A DNA stretch of 60,953 nucleotides from Aurantimonas coralicida (GCA_011050685.1 DRFF01000106.1:1-60953), one strand, 5' to 3'. Shown: positions 22,016 through 30,891, counted from the first letter of the stretch. The notes: generated by a model from the letters alone, not told the origin. Translations and numbers: made by a program.

Positions 22016-23532
22016 GCAAGGCCCGTCGCCCCAGGAAGGCGCTGAGACGCTATCAGCGCATATTCAAGAATAAGATCGTCAGGCTCAACAATCTGATCCT
22101 GGCGCTTCCCATGGGCTCGGGAAAGACGGGAACATGCCTTACGGCCATGCTCGACCTTCTCGACGACGGGGAGGTCAAGAAGGTTCTCATCGTCGCGCCT
22201 CTGTTGGTAGCCGTTGGAACATGGCCCGACGAGATCGACGATTGGGAGCACACCGCCGATCTGACATGGACGCTCCTGCGCGCTGACGATGACGATCCCG
22301 ACATAAAGGCGAAACGCGAGATGTTTTATCGGGACGCTCGCGATCTGTGGGGCTTTCCGCCGAAGGATGCAGCGAAGTTCGCCAATCGGATGCGGAACCG
22401 CGCGAAGGAATGGAAGCTCCGCAAGCTCGCCGAGACAGGGACGGAAGTCCACATCATCAACCGCGAGGCCCTGCCCTGGTTGTGGAAGCACTTCGGGGAG
22501 GGCGAGCGTTGGCCCTATGACATGCTCGTCGTCGATGAGGCGTCCATGTTCAAGAACGCCAAGATTAGGACTCCGCTCAAGGAACTGACGCGATTCGGCG
22601 TTGCCGCCAAGGCGAGGAAGTTCGCAAAGCGCGTTGTCCTTTTGACCGGAACCCCGGCCCCCAAGGGTCTCGAAAATCTCTTTGGACTGTCCTACATCGC
22701 GGACGGCGGGGATCGCCTGGGCAATTCCAAGCATTTGTTCATGCGTACCTATTTTGACAAGAAGACCGTCAAAATGGGGACTCTCAAAATCCCCAAATAC
22801 ATTGAAAAGCCCTGGGCCGAAGCGAAGATAATGGATCGCCTCGGGGACATTATGTTCTCCATGCGGGAAGAGGATTGCGTCGATCTTCCACCAATGATCC
22901 CGATCCCAATGAAAGTTAGTTTACCGCCGCGTATCCTCGATCAATACAAGCGATTTGAGCGAACCCTATACAGCGAAGAATACGACGTTGAGGCCGTCAA
23001 CAAGGGCGTGCTTCAAAACAAGCTCCTCCAATTCGCCAACGGGAGCATGTATAATGAGGACCGGGAAGAGGTCTGGATTCACGACGAGAAGCTTGAGGCA
23101 CTTGAGCAAATCGTCGAGGACGCCAACGGGATGCCCGTCCTCTGCGCGTACACCTTCGCGTTTGATATTCGTCGCATTCGAAAGCTGTTCCCCAAAGCCG
23201 TCGTCTTCGGCAGGGGCAACGTCGTCGAACAGAAACGCGCCTGGAATAGGGGCGAGATCGACTTTATGGCGGCTCACCCGGCGTCGATCGGGCACGGGCA
23301 AAACATTCAGTACGGCGGTCACATTTCGGTTTGGTATGGGCTGACCCCCGATCTGGAATTGTATCAGCAATTCAACAAGCGGCTTCATCGGAGCGGCCAG
23401 ACGCACACCGTTTTCAATCACCATCTGATCGCCACGGGGACCTATGACGAAAAGATGCTACCGCTCTTGACGCGGCGCGATGCGACGCAAGATCGGATCA
23501 TCGAAGCCGTCCGCGTCAATCTGGCAGCGTGA
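22012..23532 (+). CDS. SNF2-like DEAD/DEAH-box helicase
   Basis: A 506-residue superfamily 2 ATPase. Motif I ALPMGSGKTG (32-39), motif II VVDEASMFKN, motif III VLLTGTPAPKGLENLFG, and the C-terminal SNF2-type motifs SIGHGQNIQYGG and QQFNKRLHRSGQTH (arginine fingers) are all present. Phage proteins of this kind pair with VRR-NUC and the replicative polymerase and are thought to remodel replication or recombination intermediates. It is the last gene of the coupled block. Confidence 0.9.
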   Translation: MSKARRPRKALRRYQRIFKNKIVRLNNLILALPMGSGKTGTCLTAMLDLLDDGEVKKVLIVAPLLVAVGTWPDEIDDWEHTADLTWTLLRADDDDPDIKAKREMFYRDARDLWGFPPKDAAKFANRMRNRAKEWKLRKLAETGTEVHIINREALPWLWKHFGEGERWPYDMLVVDEASMFKNAKIRTPLKELTRFGVAAKARKFAKRVVLLTGTPAPKGLENLFGLSYIADGGDRLGNSKHLFMRTYFDKKTVKMGTLKIPKYIEKPWAEAKIMDRLGDIMFSMREEDCVDLPPMIPIPMKVSLPPRILDQYKRFERTLYSEEYDVEAVNKGVLQNKLLQFANGSMYNEDREEVWIHDEKLEALEQIVEDANGMPVLCAYTFAFDIRRIRKLFPKAVVFGRGNVVEQKRAWNRGEIDFMAAHPASIGHGQNIQYGGHISVWYGLTPDLELYQQFNKRLHRSGQTHTVFNHHLIATGTYDEKMLPLLTRRDATQDRIIEAVRVNLAA

Positions 23533-23595
23533 TTTCCCCCTGTACCTTCTGTTAAGCATGGATTACGTGAAACTTGCGTCAAATGGGAGGAGCCC

Positions 23596-23642
23596 TTGAC
23601 GACGGGGAAACCTGTGGATAACTAAGTCAAGTAATGGTTGAA
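23596..23642 (+). promoter_or_regulatory. Repressor promoter with 17-bp operator (copy 4)
   Basis: TTGACG (23596-23601), 17 bases, TAACTA (23619-23624), followed by GTCAAGTAATGGTTGAA (23626-23642), a degenerate copy of the region B operator. Placed just after the -10 and before the start at 23663, it fits autoregulation of the repressor-like gene. Confidence 0.55.
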
Positions 23643-23662
23643 TTGACCAACAAGGGATTGAC

Positions 23663-24361
23663 ATGCGCGTTAAGAAAGACCGTCCGATTATCGCCGCCGA
23701 GTTCGCCAAGCGATTCGGAATGGCCTGCGACAACAATGATCTCTGCCCGCCGCACAACTACGGCCGGCTACAGTGGATCGCGGATCAGTTGGGTTCCCGC
23801 TACGGCGTCAGCCTCTCGAAAGAGAGCGTTCGGCGGTGGGCGTCGGGCGAGGGATCGCCGCGTCCCGACAAGGGCAAGCTCCTGGCCGAACTCCTAAAGG
23901 TCGATGAGTCTTGGTTGTTGCTCGGCGTCCAGCCCGAGGGCGACCGGAAGACAGTGGGGGCTACGCAAAATGCAGCCGTCAACCTACTGTCTGGAATACT
24001 ACTGGCCCGTGACATTACGGTTGCCTTGCCGGATGAGGACGACCCGCTCAAGGATTGCGTGAATCTCTATGCGGTTATCGGGGGTCGTCAACTGCGGCTA
24101 CATGCAACCTTCGGCCAGCCATCGGCAGGCGGTGCGAAGTTTCTGATCCCGGTGCAGTTCGAGAACGTCACCGTCATCGGCGTCGTGCCGACCGGGGATG
24201 ACGGGACCTTCAATCTCTATCACCTGTTGCCGTCTGCAATCTCGAAATACGGGAACAAGCGGGGCGGCTACATCGAAATGAGCGGCGAGGTCAGTGAGTA
24301 TTCTGTCGCCGTAAAAGACGTGAAGTGCCCCCGGATCAGAAGCGTCAAGGCGATGCTCTGA
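23663..24361 (+). CDS. Phage repressor-like HTH protein
   Basis: A 232-residue protein with N-terminal XRE-type DNA-binding domain (YGRLQWIADQLGSRYGVSLSKESVRRWASGEGSPRPDKGKLLAELL), followed by VDESWLLLG, common in CI-like repressors. The C-terminal half lacks a visible LexA-type Ser/Lys peptidase, so cleavage on DNA damage is not obvious. The start follows AAGGGA. It has its own promoter and operator and is the likely master repressor of region B. Its stop codon lies within the TGAGACA repeats. Confidence 0.75.
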   Translation: MRVKKDRPIIAAEFAKRFGMACDNNDLCPPHNYGRLQWIADQLGSRYGVSLSKESVRRWASGEGSPRPDKGKLLAELLKVDESWLLLGVQPEGDRKTVGATQNAAVNLLSGILLARDITVALPDEDDPLKDCVNLYAVIGGRQLRLHATFGQPSAGGAKFLIPVQFENVTVIGVVPTGDDGTFNLYHLLPSAISKYGNKRGGYIEMSGEVSEYSVAVKDVKCPRIRSVKAML

Positions 24362-24401
24362 GACAGGATGAGACAGCCTGACAACGGGTGAGACTGTCTC
24401 A
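24359..24401. repeat. TGAGACA repeats and 19-base palindrome at the end of the module
   Basis: Four 10-base units start at 24359, 24369, 24379 and 24389 (TGAGACAGGA, TGAGACAGCC, TGACAACGGG, TGAGACTGTC). The first overlaps the stop codon. The last forms the palindrome GGGTGAGACTGTCTCACCC (24386-24404), which may also serve as a terminator hairpin. They mirror the arrangement at 13816-13831. Confidence 0.7.
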
Positions 24402-24417
24402 CCCCCTTCTGAGATTT

Positions 24418-24437
24418 TGACGTAACAATGACGTAAC
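24418..24437. repeat. 9-bp direct repeat TGACGTAAC
   Basis: TGACGTAAC at 24418-24426 and 24429-24437, 11 bases apart, near the right border of region B. One helical turn of spacing is typical of integrase arm sites, but no matching site was found near the integrase. Confidence 0.45.
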
Positions 24438-24500
24438 GGGGCTTAGGGGGATTGGATTTCCCCTTTGAAATCAAATGCTTGTCCGACAAATTGGACCCGG

Positions 24501-24512
24501 CCAGGGGCACCA
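24501..24512 (+). other. tRNA-like 3' end, possible right attachment site of region B
   Basis: CCAGGGGCACCA resembles the 3' acceptor strand of a tRNA (CAGGGGC, A, CCA; seen in some tRNA-Leu genes). No T-loop consensus precedes it and the rest is not tRNA, so only a short 3' core could be present. The host gene begins 25 bases later. It differs from the tRNA-Thr fragment at 12086. Confidence 0.35.
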
Positions 24513-24537
24513 ATGTTCCGGCGCTGTTCTGGACGAC

Positions 24538-26211
24538 ATGACCACATCATCATCCTATGCTGATCTTTATGCCAGCTTCCGCTGGAATCTGCCGGACCGC
24601 TTCAACATCGCCGCAGCCTGCGCCGATGTCTGGGCGGCGCGCGAGCCGGACCGGATCTGCCTGATCGAGGACCGCGGCGGTGACGCGGCGCGAACGCTGA
24701 CCTATGCCGACCTCTCGCGCCGGTCCGCCGGGCTGGCGGCCGGCTTCGCGGCGCGTGGCGTTGGGCCCGGCGACCGGGTCGCGATCGTGCTGCCGCAAAG
24801 CTTCGAGGCGGCGATCGCGCATCTGGCGGTCTATCGCCTCGGCGCCATCGCCGTGCCGCTGGCGCTGCGTTTCGGACCGGAGGCGCTCGGCTTTCGCCTG
24901 AAAGCGTCGGGCGCGCGCATGGTGGTGATCGACGCCGCCGGGCTTGCCACGCTTGCCGCGGTCGATGAGCCGCTACCGGATCTCGCCGAGATCGTCGCGG
25001 TCGGTGCCGAAACGCCCGGCGTTCTCGACTTCGCAGCGCTTGAAGCCCAAGCGGGTCCGGACGCCGGGACCGCCGACACGACGCCCGACGACCCGGCGAT
25101 GATCATCTTCACCTCCGGCACCACCGGGCCGCCGAAGGGCGCCCTGCACGGCCATCGCGTTCTGCTCGGGCATCTGCCCGGCATGAAATTCCACCACGAA
25201 GACTTTCCCCAAGCGGGCGACCGTCTCTGGACGCCGTCGGATTGGGCTTGGGCTGGCGGCCTGCTCAACGCGCTTTTGCCCTCGCTTCTCCTCGGCGTGC
25301 CGGTCGTCTTCACCAAGGCGCGGTTCGCGGCCGGAGAGGCGTTCGCGCTGATGGCGCGGCAGAAGGTCCGCAACGCCTTCCTGCCGGCGACGGCGCTGCG
25401 CATGATGAAGAGCGCCGCCAGCCCTGACGCGGTCGCCGGCCTCGACCTTCGCACCATCGGCTCGGCCGGCGAGACGCTGCCGCGCGACACGTTCCTGTGG
25501 GCTAGGGAGACGCTAGGGCTGACCGTGAACGAGTTCTACGGCCAGACCGAATGCAACATGGTGCTGGGCTCGTCGGCGGCTTATGGCGTGTCGCGCGCCG
25601 GGGCGATCGGCAAGCCCGTGCCCGGCCACCGCGTCGCCATCCTCGATCTGGACGGGCGCGAGGTGGCGCGCGGCAAGACCGGGACGATCGCGGTCAAGGC
25701 ACCCGATCCGGTGATGTTTCTCGGTTATTGGCAGGACCCGGCCGCAACGGCGGCAAAGTTTTCCGGCGACTGGCTGACGACCGGCGACCAGGGCGTCATG
25801 GACGACGACGGCTATGTCACCTTCTTCGGGCGCGACGACGACGTCATCACCTCGGCGGGCTATCGGATCGGTCCGGGCGAGATCGAGGATTGCCTGATGA
25901 CCCATCCAGGGGTCGCTCTTGCCGCCGTCGTCGGCAAGCCCGACGCGATGCGCACCGAAATCGTCAAGGCCTATGTCGTGCCAGCCGACGGATTTGCGCC
26001 GGATGCCACACTCGCGGCCTCGGTCCAGCGCTTCGTGCGCGAGCGGCTGTCGGCCCATGAATATCCGCGCGAAGTCGCCTTCGTCGAGGAAATGCCGCTG
26101 ACGACAAGCGGCAAGATCGTGCGCCGGGTGTTTCGCGAACGGGCGAAGCATGAAGCCGGGTTGGAGACGTCGGAAAGCACAAACTTCCACGACGCCTGCC
26201 GCGCGGGATAG
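24538..26211 (+). CDS. AMP-dependent acyl-CoA synthetase
   Basis: A 557-residue ANL-superfamily ligase that activates a carboxylic acid with ATP and CoA. Motifs: P-loop-like IIFTSGTTGPPKGALHGH (A3), FYGQTECNMVLG (A5), TGDQGVMDDDGYVTFFGRDDDVITSAGYRIGPGEIE (A7-A8 hinge) and the catalytic Lys in TTSGKIVRR (A10). The start is ATG 24538, the first in-frame after the mobile-element border. Acetate, propionate or medium-chain acids are all possible substrates. Being the first host gene after region B, its promoter may lie in or have been altered by the insertion. Confidence 0.88.
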   Translation: MTTSSSYADLYASFRWNLPDRFNIAAACADVWAAREPDRICLIEDRGGDAARTLTYADLSRRSAGLAAGFAARGVGPGDRVAIVLPQSFEAAIAHLAVYRLGAIAVPLALRFGPEALGFRLKASGARMVVIDAAGLATLAAVDEPLPDLAEIVAVGAETPGVLDFAALEAQAGPDAGTADTTPDDPAMIIFTSGTTGPPKGALHGHRVLLGHLPGMKFHHEDFPQAGDRLWTPSDWAWAGGLLNALLPSLLLGVPVVFTKARFAAGEAFALMARQKVRNAFLPATALRMMKSAASPDAVAGLDLRTIGSAGETLPRDTFLWARETLGLTVNEFYGQTECNMVLGSSAAYGVSRAGAIGKPVPGHRVAILDLDGREVARGKTGTIAVKAPDPVMFLGYWQDPAATAAKFSGDWLTTGDQGVMDDDGYVTFFGRDDDVITSAGYRIGPGEIEDCLMTHPGVALAAVVGKPDAMRTEIVKAYVVPADGFAPDATLAASVQRFVRERLSAHEYPREVAFVEEMPLTTSGKIVRRVFRERAKHEAGLETSESTNFHDACRAG

Positions 26212-26216
26212 GCCCT

Positions 26217-27500
26217 CTATGAAAAGGACAGCATGGCCCGTAACCGCTCGCGCATCAGGCGGGCGAAATTGCGCGAGCGGCGCATCGACGAAAGCCCTTT
26301 CGCCGCCGCTTCGACACGCCGCGCGCTATTCGGATTCAGGCCGAGAACGATGGTCGCGATCTCGATCCGATCGGACCAGAACCGGTTCATCACGAAATGG
26401 TCCGGCATAGCGCAGGAATCGGCGCGCTTGACGGCCGGATCCGCCAGCAAGGCGAGGGTCGCTTCGGCGACGACCTGCTGCCCCGGCGAGGCGGCGGCGA
26501 AGGCTTCGTCATAAGCGCTCTTCCAGGCGTAGGCTTCGCCGCGATCGACAAAGGCGACAAGACTGGCCACGGTCCGCGCGCCCACCTTGAGCGTGAAGAC
26601 GCGCACCCGTCCGTCGGCGGCGAGCGCATTGACCGCTTCGCGGGCGAAAGCCGCGCGATAGCGGTCGGTAATCAGGGCGCTGCGCTGCCGGCCCTTCCAG
26701 CCGCTGGCCTCGAGAACGAAAAAATCCTCCAGCGCCAGTTGCACATCCTCCTTGGCGCGGGCGACGTCGAAGCTGACCGGACCGGTGGCTTCGAGCCGAC
26801 GGCGCTGGCGGGCGAGTTCGCGCCGGCGCCGGCCCGAAAGAGCCGACAGGGTGTGAGGGACGCCGCCCGCGTCCTTGAGCAGCGCCGCGCGCGTGATGCG
26901 GTTAACGCAGGTGGCCGGCAAGCCGCGTTCCTTCGCCACCGCCAGAAGGGTGGTCGCCATCGCTCCATCAATGCGGACATCCGGCAGGACGAGGACGTCG
27001 GGCAAGGCGAATTCAGGCCTTGCGATCGTTTCGAGAAAGCTCGCCAGCGTGTCCGCCGGATCATCGCCATCGACGGGAAGCGTTCCCAGCGGACCGAACG
27101 GATGCGTCCAGGCGCGGATCGTCGCGGGTCCGCCGACGGCCGCCGCCCGTTCCAGCGAAAACGGCATCAGGAGGCGCAACCGGCTGCGAGAGCCGGCTTC
27201 GTCGCGAACCACCATGAGCCGGACCTTGCGTTCGTCGAGTCGCGGCATGGCCGGCACGAGAAACTGCGGATCGAAGAAGACGTTCGGCTCGATCGCCCGG
27301 CGGGACAGATGCGACAGTTCCTCGACCAGACCGAACGCGGCCATCGGGGCATAGATCGAGAAATGGCGGACCGTATCGCCGCGCGAAACGGTGACGTCGC
27401 GCTCCGGTTCGTGGACGAGCTCAGCTCCGCCGGCCAGCGCGATCTCGGGAGCGGCCAGAGGCGGAACGAACAACTCGTCGACTAGAGGCTTGGCTGCCAT
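26217..27500 (-). CDS. GNAT-type acetyltransferase (BioF2-like domain)
   Basis: A 427-residue cytoplasmic protein. ATG 27500 is preferred to the TTG at 27515. The C-terminal half resembles the Acetyltransf_6 (BioF2-like, CelD-type) domain: SGRRRRELARQRRRLEATGPVSFDVARAKE, FFVLEASGWKGRQRSAL, and GARTVASLVAFVDRGEAYAWKSAYDEAFAAASPG, where a GNAT acetyl-CoA pocket would be. It is convergent with the acyl-CoA synthetase, five bases apart. Substrate unknown; relatives occur in polysaccharide or lipid modification contexts. Confidence 0.8.
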   Translation of the reverse strand: MAAKPLVDELFVPPLAAPEIALAGGAELVHEPERDVTVSRGDTVRHFSIYAPMAAFGLVEELSHLSRRAIEPNVFFDPQFLVPAMPRLDERKVRLMVVRDEAGSRSRLRLLMPFSLERAAAVGGPATIRAWTHPFGPLGTLPVDGDDPADTLASFLETIARPEFALPDVLVLPDVRIDGAMATTLLAVAKERGLPATCVNRITRAALLKDAGGVPHTLSALSGRRRRELARQRRRLEATGPVSFDVARAKEDVQLALEDFFVLEASGWKGRQRSALITDRYRAAFAREAVNALAADGRVRVFTLKVGARTVASLVAFVDRGEAYAWKSAYDEAFAAASPGQQVVAEATLALLADPAVKRADSCAMPDHFVMNRFWSDRIEIATIVLGLNPNSARRVEAAAKGLSSMRRSRNFARLMRERLRAMLSFS

Positions 27501-27632
27501 GACTCGATGATCCAAATGCCGTCATTCGACGCGATCCGCTTAATTCACAAGCGAAGCCGATCGGTTCTCCTGCAAAGGATTAGCGCCATAGCCTTAAGAA
27601 TCAGTCGCCGCTGAGGGCTGGCGGGGGAATTG

Positions 27633-27686
27633 ATACCAACCTGCGGCGATAGGGACCTATTCGATGGCGCGGTCGCAGGTTGGTAT
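27633..27686. repeat. Long imperfect palindrome overlapping the DUF924 stop
   Basis: ATACCAACCTGCG (27633-27645) and CGCAGGTTGGTAT (27674-27686) form a perfect 13-bp stem around a 28-base centre that itself contains the palindromic ATAGG-N3-CCTAT-like core. It reaches the stop codon of the leftward gene. It is likely an intergenic palindromic repeat that may act as a terminator. Confidence 0.6.
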
Positions 27687-28237
27687 TAGCCAGCGAATCC
27701 GCCATCCGCGAGAAATTGCCGCTCGGATTCGGTCGATTCCCGACCGAGAATTTCGTTGCGGTGGGGAAAACGTCCGAACCGGGCGATGATGTCGCGATGT
27801 TCCCTGGCGAAAGCGACATTGCTCTCGTCGCCGATCTCGCCCATCCACGCGACGCACGCGTCCTGATCCGCCAGGCTCTCCGAATGCATCATCGGCATGG
27901 CGAGAAACTGGTTCACGTCCTCTCCCACGGTTCGATGGTCGCCGCGGGCGAGTGCCTCTCGGGCGATTTCCAGCGCCTGCTCGTCCGTCGCGAAGGCTTT
28001 TGGCGTGTTCCGGAACATGTTGCGAGGAAACTGGTCGAGCAGGATCACCAGCGCCAACGCTCCCGTCGGATCGCTCCGCCACGCGTGGAGTTCGCCACGG
28101 ATCGCCTGCTCGTAGATGTCGCCGAATCGCCGCAGGATGGTCTCGTCGAACTCGGTATCCTTGCCGAACCATCGCTCCGGACCGGCCTCACGCCAGAAAT
28201 CGACGATGGTCTGAGGATCGATCGAAACGGTGCTCAT
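27686..28237 (-). CDS. DUF924 family protein
   Basis: A 183-residue DUF924 protein, typical length. Signature blocks: IVDFWREAGPERWFGKDTEFD at the start, ALALVILLDQFPRNMFRNTPKAFATDEQAL in the middle, and FLAMPMMHSESLADQD followed by FARFPHRN-type RFGRFPHRNEILGRESTESE near the end. The fold is TPR-like and helical; the biochemical role is unknown. The start ATG 28237 matches the family N-terminus; the upstream extension is unsupported. It is transcribed leftward after the CobW gene, with a gap of 55 bases. Confidence 0.88.
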   Translation of the reverse strand: MSTVSIDPQTIVDFWREAGPERWFGKDTEFDETILRRFGDIYEQAIRGELHAWRSDPTGALALVILLDQFPRNMFRNTPKAFATDEQALEIAREALARGDHRTVGEDVNQFLAMPMMHSESLADQDACVAWMGEIGDESNVAFAREHRDIIARFGRFPHRNEILGRESTESERQFLADGGFAG

Positions 28238-28292
28238 GCACGACTCCATTGGGCAGGCCAGGCGGCGGGTGTGCCGACGGAACGCGGTCCGG

Positions 28293-29465
28293 TCAGACGA
28301 AGCGATGTCCCGGTACCGCCAGCGGGTTGGCTTCGAGGGCGGTCCGGTCGGGCGCATCGGTTCGAACCCCGCCTGTGAAGGCAGCAAAGAGATCGCGGAC
28401 ATAGGTTTCTGGAAGCGCTTCGCCGATCAGGACGATCCGCGTTTCCCGGTTCGCGCCTGCCGGCCACGCGGGAAGCTGAGCGGGCGGGTGCAAATAGCCC
28501 TGCACGCCGTGCAACACGACCGGACGCTCCGGGTATTCGCGCGTATAAACGAGCGCTTTCATGCGCAGGATGCGCTGGCCCTGGGTCGAGCGCAGAAGAT
28601 CGAGAAACCCGTCGATGGCGTCCCAGGCCACCGGTTCGCGGCACACGATCGAGAACGAGCGCACCGCGCCGTGGTGGTCGTGCGCGTGATCATGATTATG
28701 ATGATGTGGAAGCGCGCTATCATCGGCGCCGTGAGCATCGTCGCGGGCTGCCGAAAGGCGAAGTTCGGCGCCGGATTCCACGCCCAGCCATCGGTAGGGA
28801 TCGGCGGTGCCAGAAGCTGGATCGTAGACGCCGCAATTGAGCAGACGCGACGCCAGCGCGCGCCCGTCGCCCGCGTCGATGACCGGCGCCCGCGAATTCA
28901 GCGCGGCGATGGCCGCGTCCGGGGACTCGGCTTCGGTCTCCAACGCCAGATCGGACTTGGTGAGGACAATTCGGTCGGCGACCGCCACTTGCCGCTGTGC
29001 CTCTTCCCGCTCGGCTAGGTTCCGGGCGCCGGCCAGCCGGTCGACCACCGCGACGACCCCGTCCAGCGCATAGGTTTCCAAAAGCCCCGGATGGGTCATC
29101 AGCGAGGCGAGGATGGGAACCGGGTCGGCGAGACCGGTGGTCTCGATGATCACCCGCTCCAGCGCCGAATCGTCGCTGGGGCGCGGGCGCGTCGCCAGCG
29201 TGATGAGGGTTTCGACGAGTTCGCCGCGCACGCTGCAGCAAAGGCAGCCATCCGACAATTCGATGACACCGTCGCTCGACGCCGTCTCGACGAGGAGCTG
29301 GTCGATCCCGGCCTCGCCGAACTCGTTGACGACGACCGCCGTATTGGTCACGGCCGTCTCGCGAAGCAGACGGTTGAGCAGCGTCGTCTTGCCGGACCCG
29401 AGAAATCCGGTGAGGATGGTCAGCCGGATCGGCCGCCGCGCCTTGTCGAAAACCGAGGCGGTCAA
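28293..29465 (-). CDS. CobW/COG0523 family GTPase (metal chaperone)
   Basis: About 390 residues. G1 [29 protein letters not shown], the metal-binding GCLCCSV (C-x-C-C), and the NKxD-type LTKSDL are present, and a His-rich loop ([13 protein letters not shown]) suggests zinc. These proteins deliver metal to client enzymes. The N-terminus is uncertain: no ATG fits; TTG 29465 places the start 15 residues before the GTPase core, and a TTG at 29537 would overlap the previous gene. It is coupled to the carboxypeptidase gene upstream. A zinc-dependent peptidase or hydrolase nearby may be the client, by inference. Confidence 0.85.
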   Translation of the reverse strand: MTASVFDKARRPIRLTILTGFLGSGKTTLLNRLLRETAVTNTAVVVNEFGEAGIDQLLVETASSDGVIELSDGCLCCSVRGELVETLITLATRPRPSDDSALERVIIETTGLADPVPILASLMTHPGLLETYALDGVVAVVDRLAGARNLAEREEAQRQVAVADRIVLTKSDLALETEAESPDAAIAALNSRAPVIDAGDGRALASRLLNCGVYDPASGTADPYRWLGVESGAELRLSAARDDAHGADDSALPHHHNHDHAHDHHGAVRSFSIVCREPVAWDAIDGFLDLLRSTQGQRILRMKALVYTREYPERPVVLHGVQGYLHPPAQLPAWPAGANRETRIVLIGEALPETYVRDLFAAFTGGVRTDAPDRTALEANPLAVPGHRFV

Positions 29466-29475
29466 GACGAATACA

Positions 29476-30891
29476 TCAACGGAGCGCCGCCGGCTGACGT
29501 GCCAGGCCGGTTGCCGGGTCGTCACGGTAAATTCCAAACCGCGAGGTTTTGCCGCCCACCGGGCCGGGATCGATCGACACGGTCATGTCCGCGGCTTCGG
29601 CGGGCGCCGCGTCCAGGGGCGGTGGTTCGTTCTCGTCGCCGCCCACCACCTGATCGAAGACGCCGACATCGGCGGTCACGACGGGCGGCACAAGGGCGTT
29701 TACCGATTCGGGCAACGACAAGGCCACATCCTCCGCCCGACTGGGCCGTGGCGTGGGCAGCGGGATGCCATAGGCCGATATCAAGGAGATGCCCGGCTCG
29801 GCGATGGCGTTGCCGGCCGCTCCGCCCAGACCGACCTGAAGGACGACGGGCGAACGATTCATCTCGCGAAGATAGGGTGAGCCGTAGGTCTCCTCCCGGT
29901 CCTTTTCCTCGACGCGCTCGTTGGCGCGGGCCGAGCGGCCCTTGGACGAACAGATATAGCCGCTGACATCGAGCGGTTCGCCACTCGCTGTCGGCAATTC
30001 GTCGATAGTGGTGTCGATTTTCGCGAGATCGGCCTTGAAACCGGCCTCCAGGATCTCGGCGGCGTTACGTTCACGCTCGATGGTGCCGTTGGCGCCGATG
30101 ACGACGGCGACGAGCGTGCTAGCGCCGCGTGTCGCGGACGACACCAGATTGAACCCGGATGCGCAGATATAGCCGGTCTTCATGCCGTCGGCCCCGTCGA
30201 AGCGGCCGAGTAGCTTGTTGCCGTTGTTCATGACCCTCTTGCCGTTGGAAATCGCCTCGGTGTTGAAAAAGTCCGAGAACGCAGGGAACTCCCGGCGAAT
30301 GGCGACGCCGAGAATGGCCAAGTCCTTGGCGCTGGAATATTGCCCGTCGCCGGGCAGTCCGTTGGGATTGATGAAACGCGTATCCATCATGCCGAGGCCC
30401 TTGGCGGTGTCGTTCATCATGGCGACAAAATTCTCCATCGAGCCGTCGCCGATCGTCTGGCCAATGGCATAGGCGACGTCGTTCGCCGACTTGACCAGCA
30501 TCATCCGCAGGGCATTGTCGAGCCGCATGACCGAGCCCGGCTGATAGCCCATCTTGCTGGGTGGCTCGGCGGCCGCGCGACGGGTCATGATTACCGGCGT
30601 GTCCAGCGCGGCGCGCTCCTGGTGCATCGCCTGCAGCGCCAGATAGGCGGTCATCAGCTTGGTCGTCGATGCCGGAAAGCGGCGCTCGGTCGCGCGATTC
30701 TGCGACAGCACTTTTCCGGTCTCGACATCGACGACGACCGAAGCCATCGGCTCTGCGGTGTCTTCGGCGGCCATCGCGCGCATGTCGAGGCCCGCGATCG
30801 GCATCGCGCCGAGCAAGACCACGGCGAGGCAGGCCGCGGTCAAAAATTGAGAATACCGGGAGGCGAGCGTCTTCACGCTGGATTCCTTCAT
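29476..30891 (-). CDS. D-alanyl-D-alanine carboxypeptidase (PBP5/6-type)
   Basis: A 471-residue penicillin-binding protein that trims peptidoglycan pentapeptides in the periplasm. An N-terminal signal helix ([19 protein letters not shown]) precedes the serine peptidase motifs: S-x-x-K in [15 protein letters not shown]-x-N in VKSANDVAY, and KTG in [12 protein letters not shown] long C-terminal tail (about 330-471) is Pro/Ala-rich and less conserved. It ends just before the CobW gene. The gene order suggests an operon with the metal chaperone. Confidence 0.9.
   Translation of the reverse strand: MKESSVKTLASRYSQFLTAACLAVVLLGAMPIAGLDMRAMAAEDTAEPMASVVVDVETGKVLSQNRATERRFPASTTKLMTAYLALQAMHQERAALDTPVIMTRRAAAEPPSKMGYQPGSVMRLDNALRMMLVKSANDVAYAIGQTIGDGSMENFVAMMNDTAKGLGMMDTRFINPNGLPGDGQYSSAKDLAILGVAIRREFPAFSDFFNTEAISNGKRVMNNGNKLLGRFDGADGMKTGYICASGFNLVSSATRGASTLVAVVIGANGTIERERNAAEILEAGFKADLAKIDTTIDELPTASGEPLDVSGYICSSKGRSARANERVEEKDREETYGSPYLREMNRSPVVLQVGLGGAAGNAIAEPGISLISAYGIPLPTPRPSRAEDVALSLPESVNALVPPVVTADVGVFDQVVGGDENEPPPLDAAPAEAADMTVSIDPGPVGGKTSRFGIYRDDPATGLARQPAALR

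Larger units (their letters stand above)
12087..24512. mobile_element. Region B: phage-type replication module without integrase or capsid
   Basis: It begins at the base after the tRNA-Thr fragment and ends about 25 bases before a host gene, at a tRNA-like CCAGGGGCACCA. It contains two HTH regulators, tiny overlapping genes, a repeat-rich noncoding stretch and a primase, nuclease, ssDNA-binding-like protein, family B polymerase, VRR-NUC and helicase. No integrase, terminase, capsid or tail gene is visible. It may be a second element in tandem, the remnant of one, or the inner part of a larger element interrupted by region A. The borders are inferred. Confidence 0.55.

Noticed and set aside
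24501-24512. Intact tRNA or tmRNA gene
   Set aside because: Only the last dozen bases resemble a tRNA; no T-loop or anticodon arm precedes them. Kept only as a possible attachment core.
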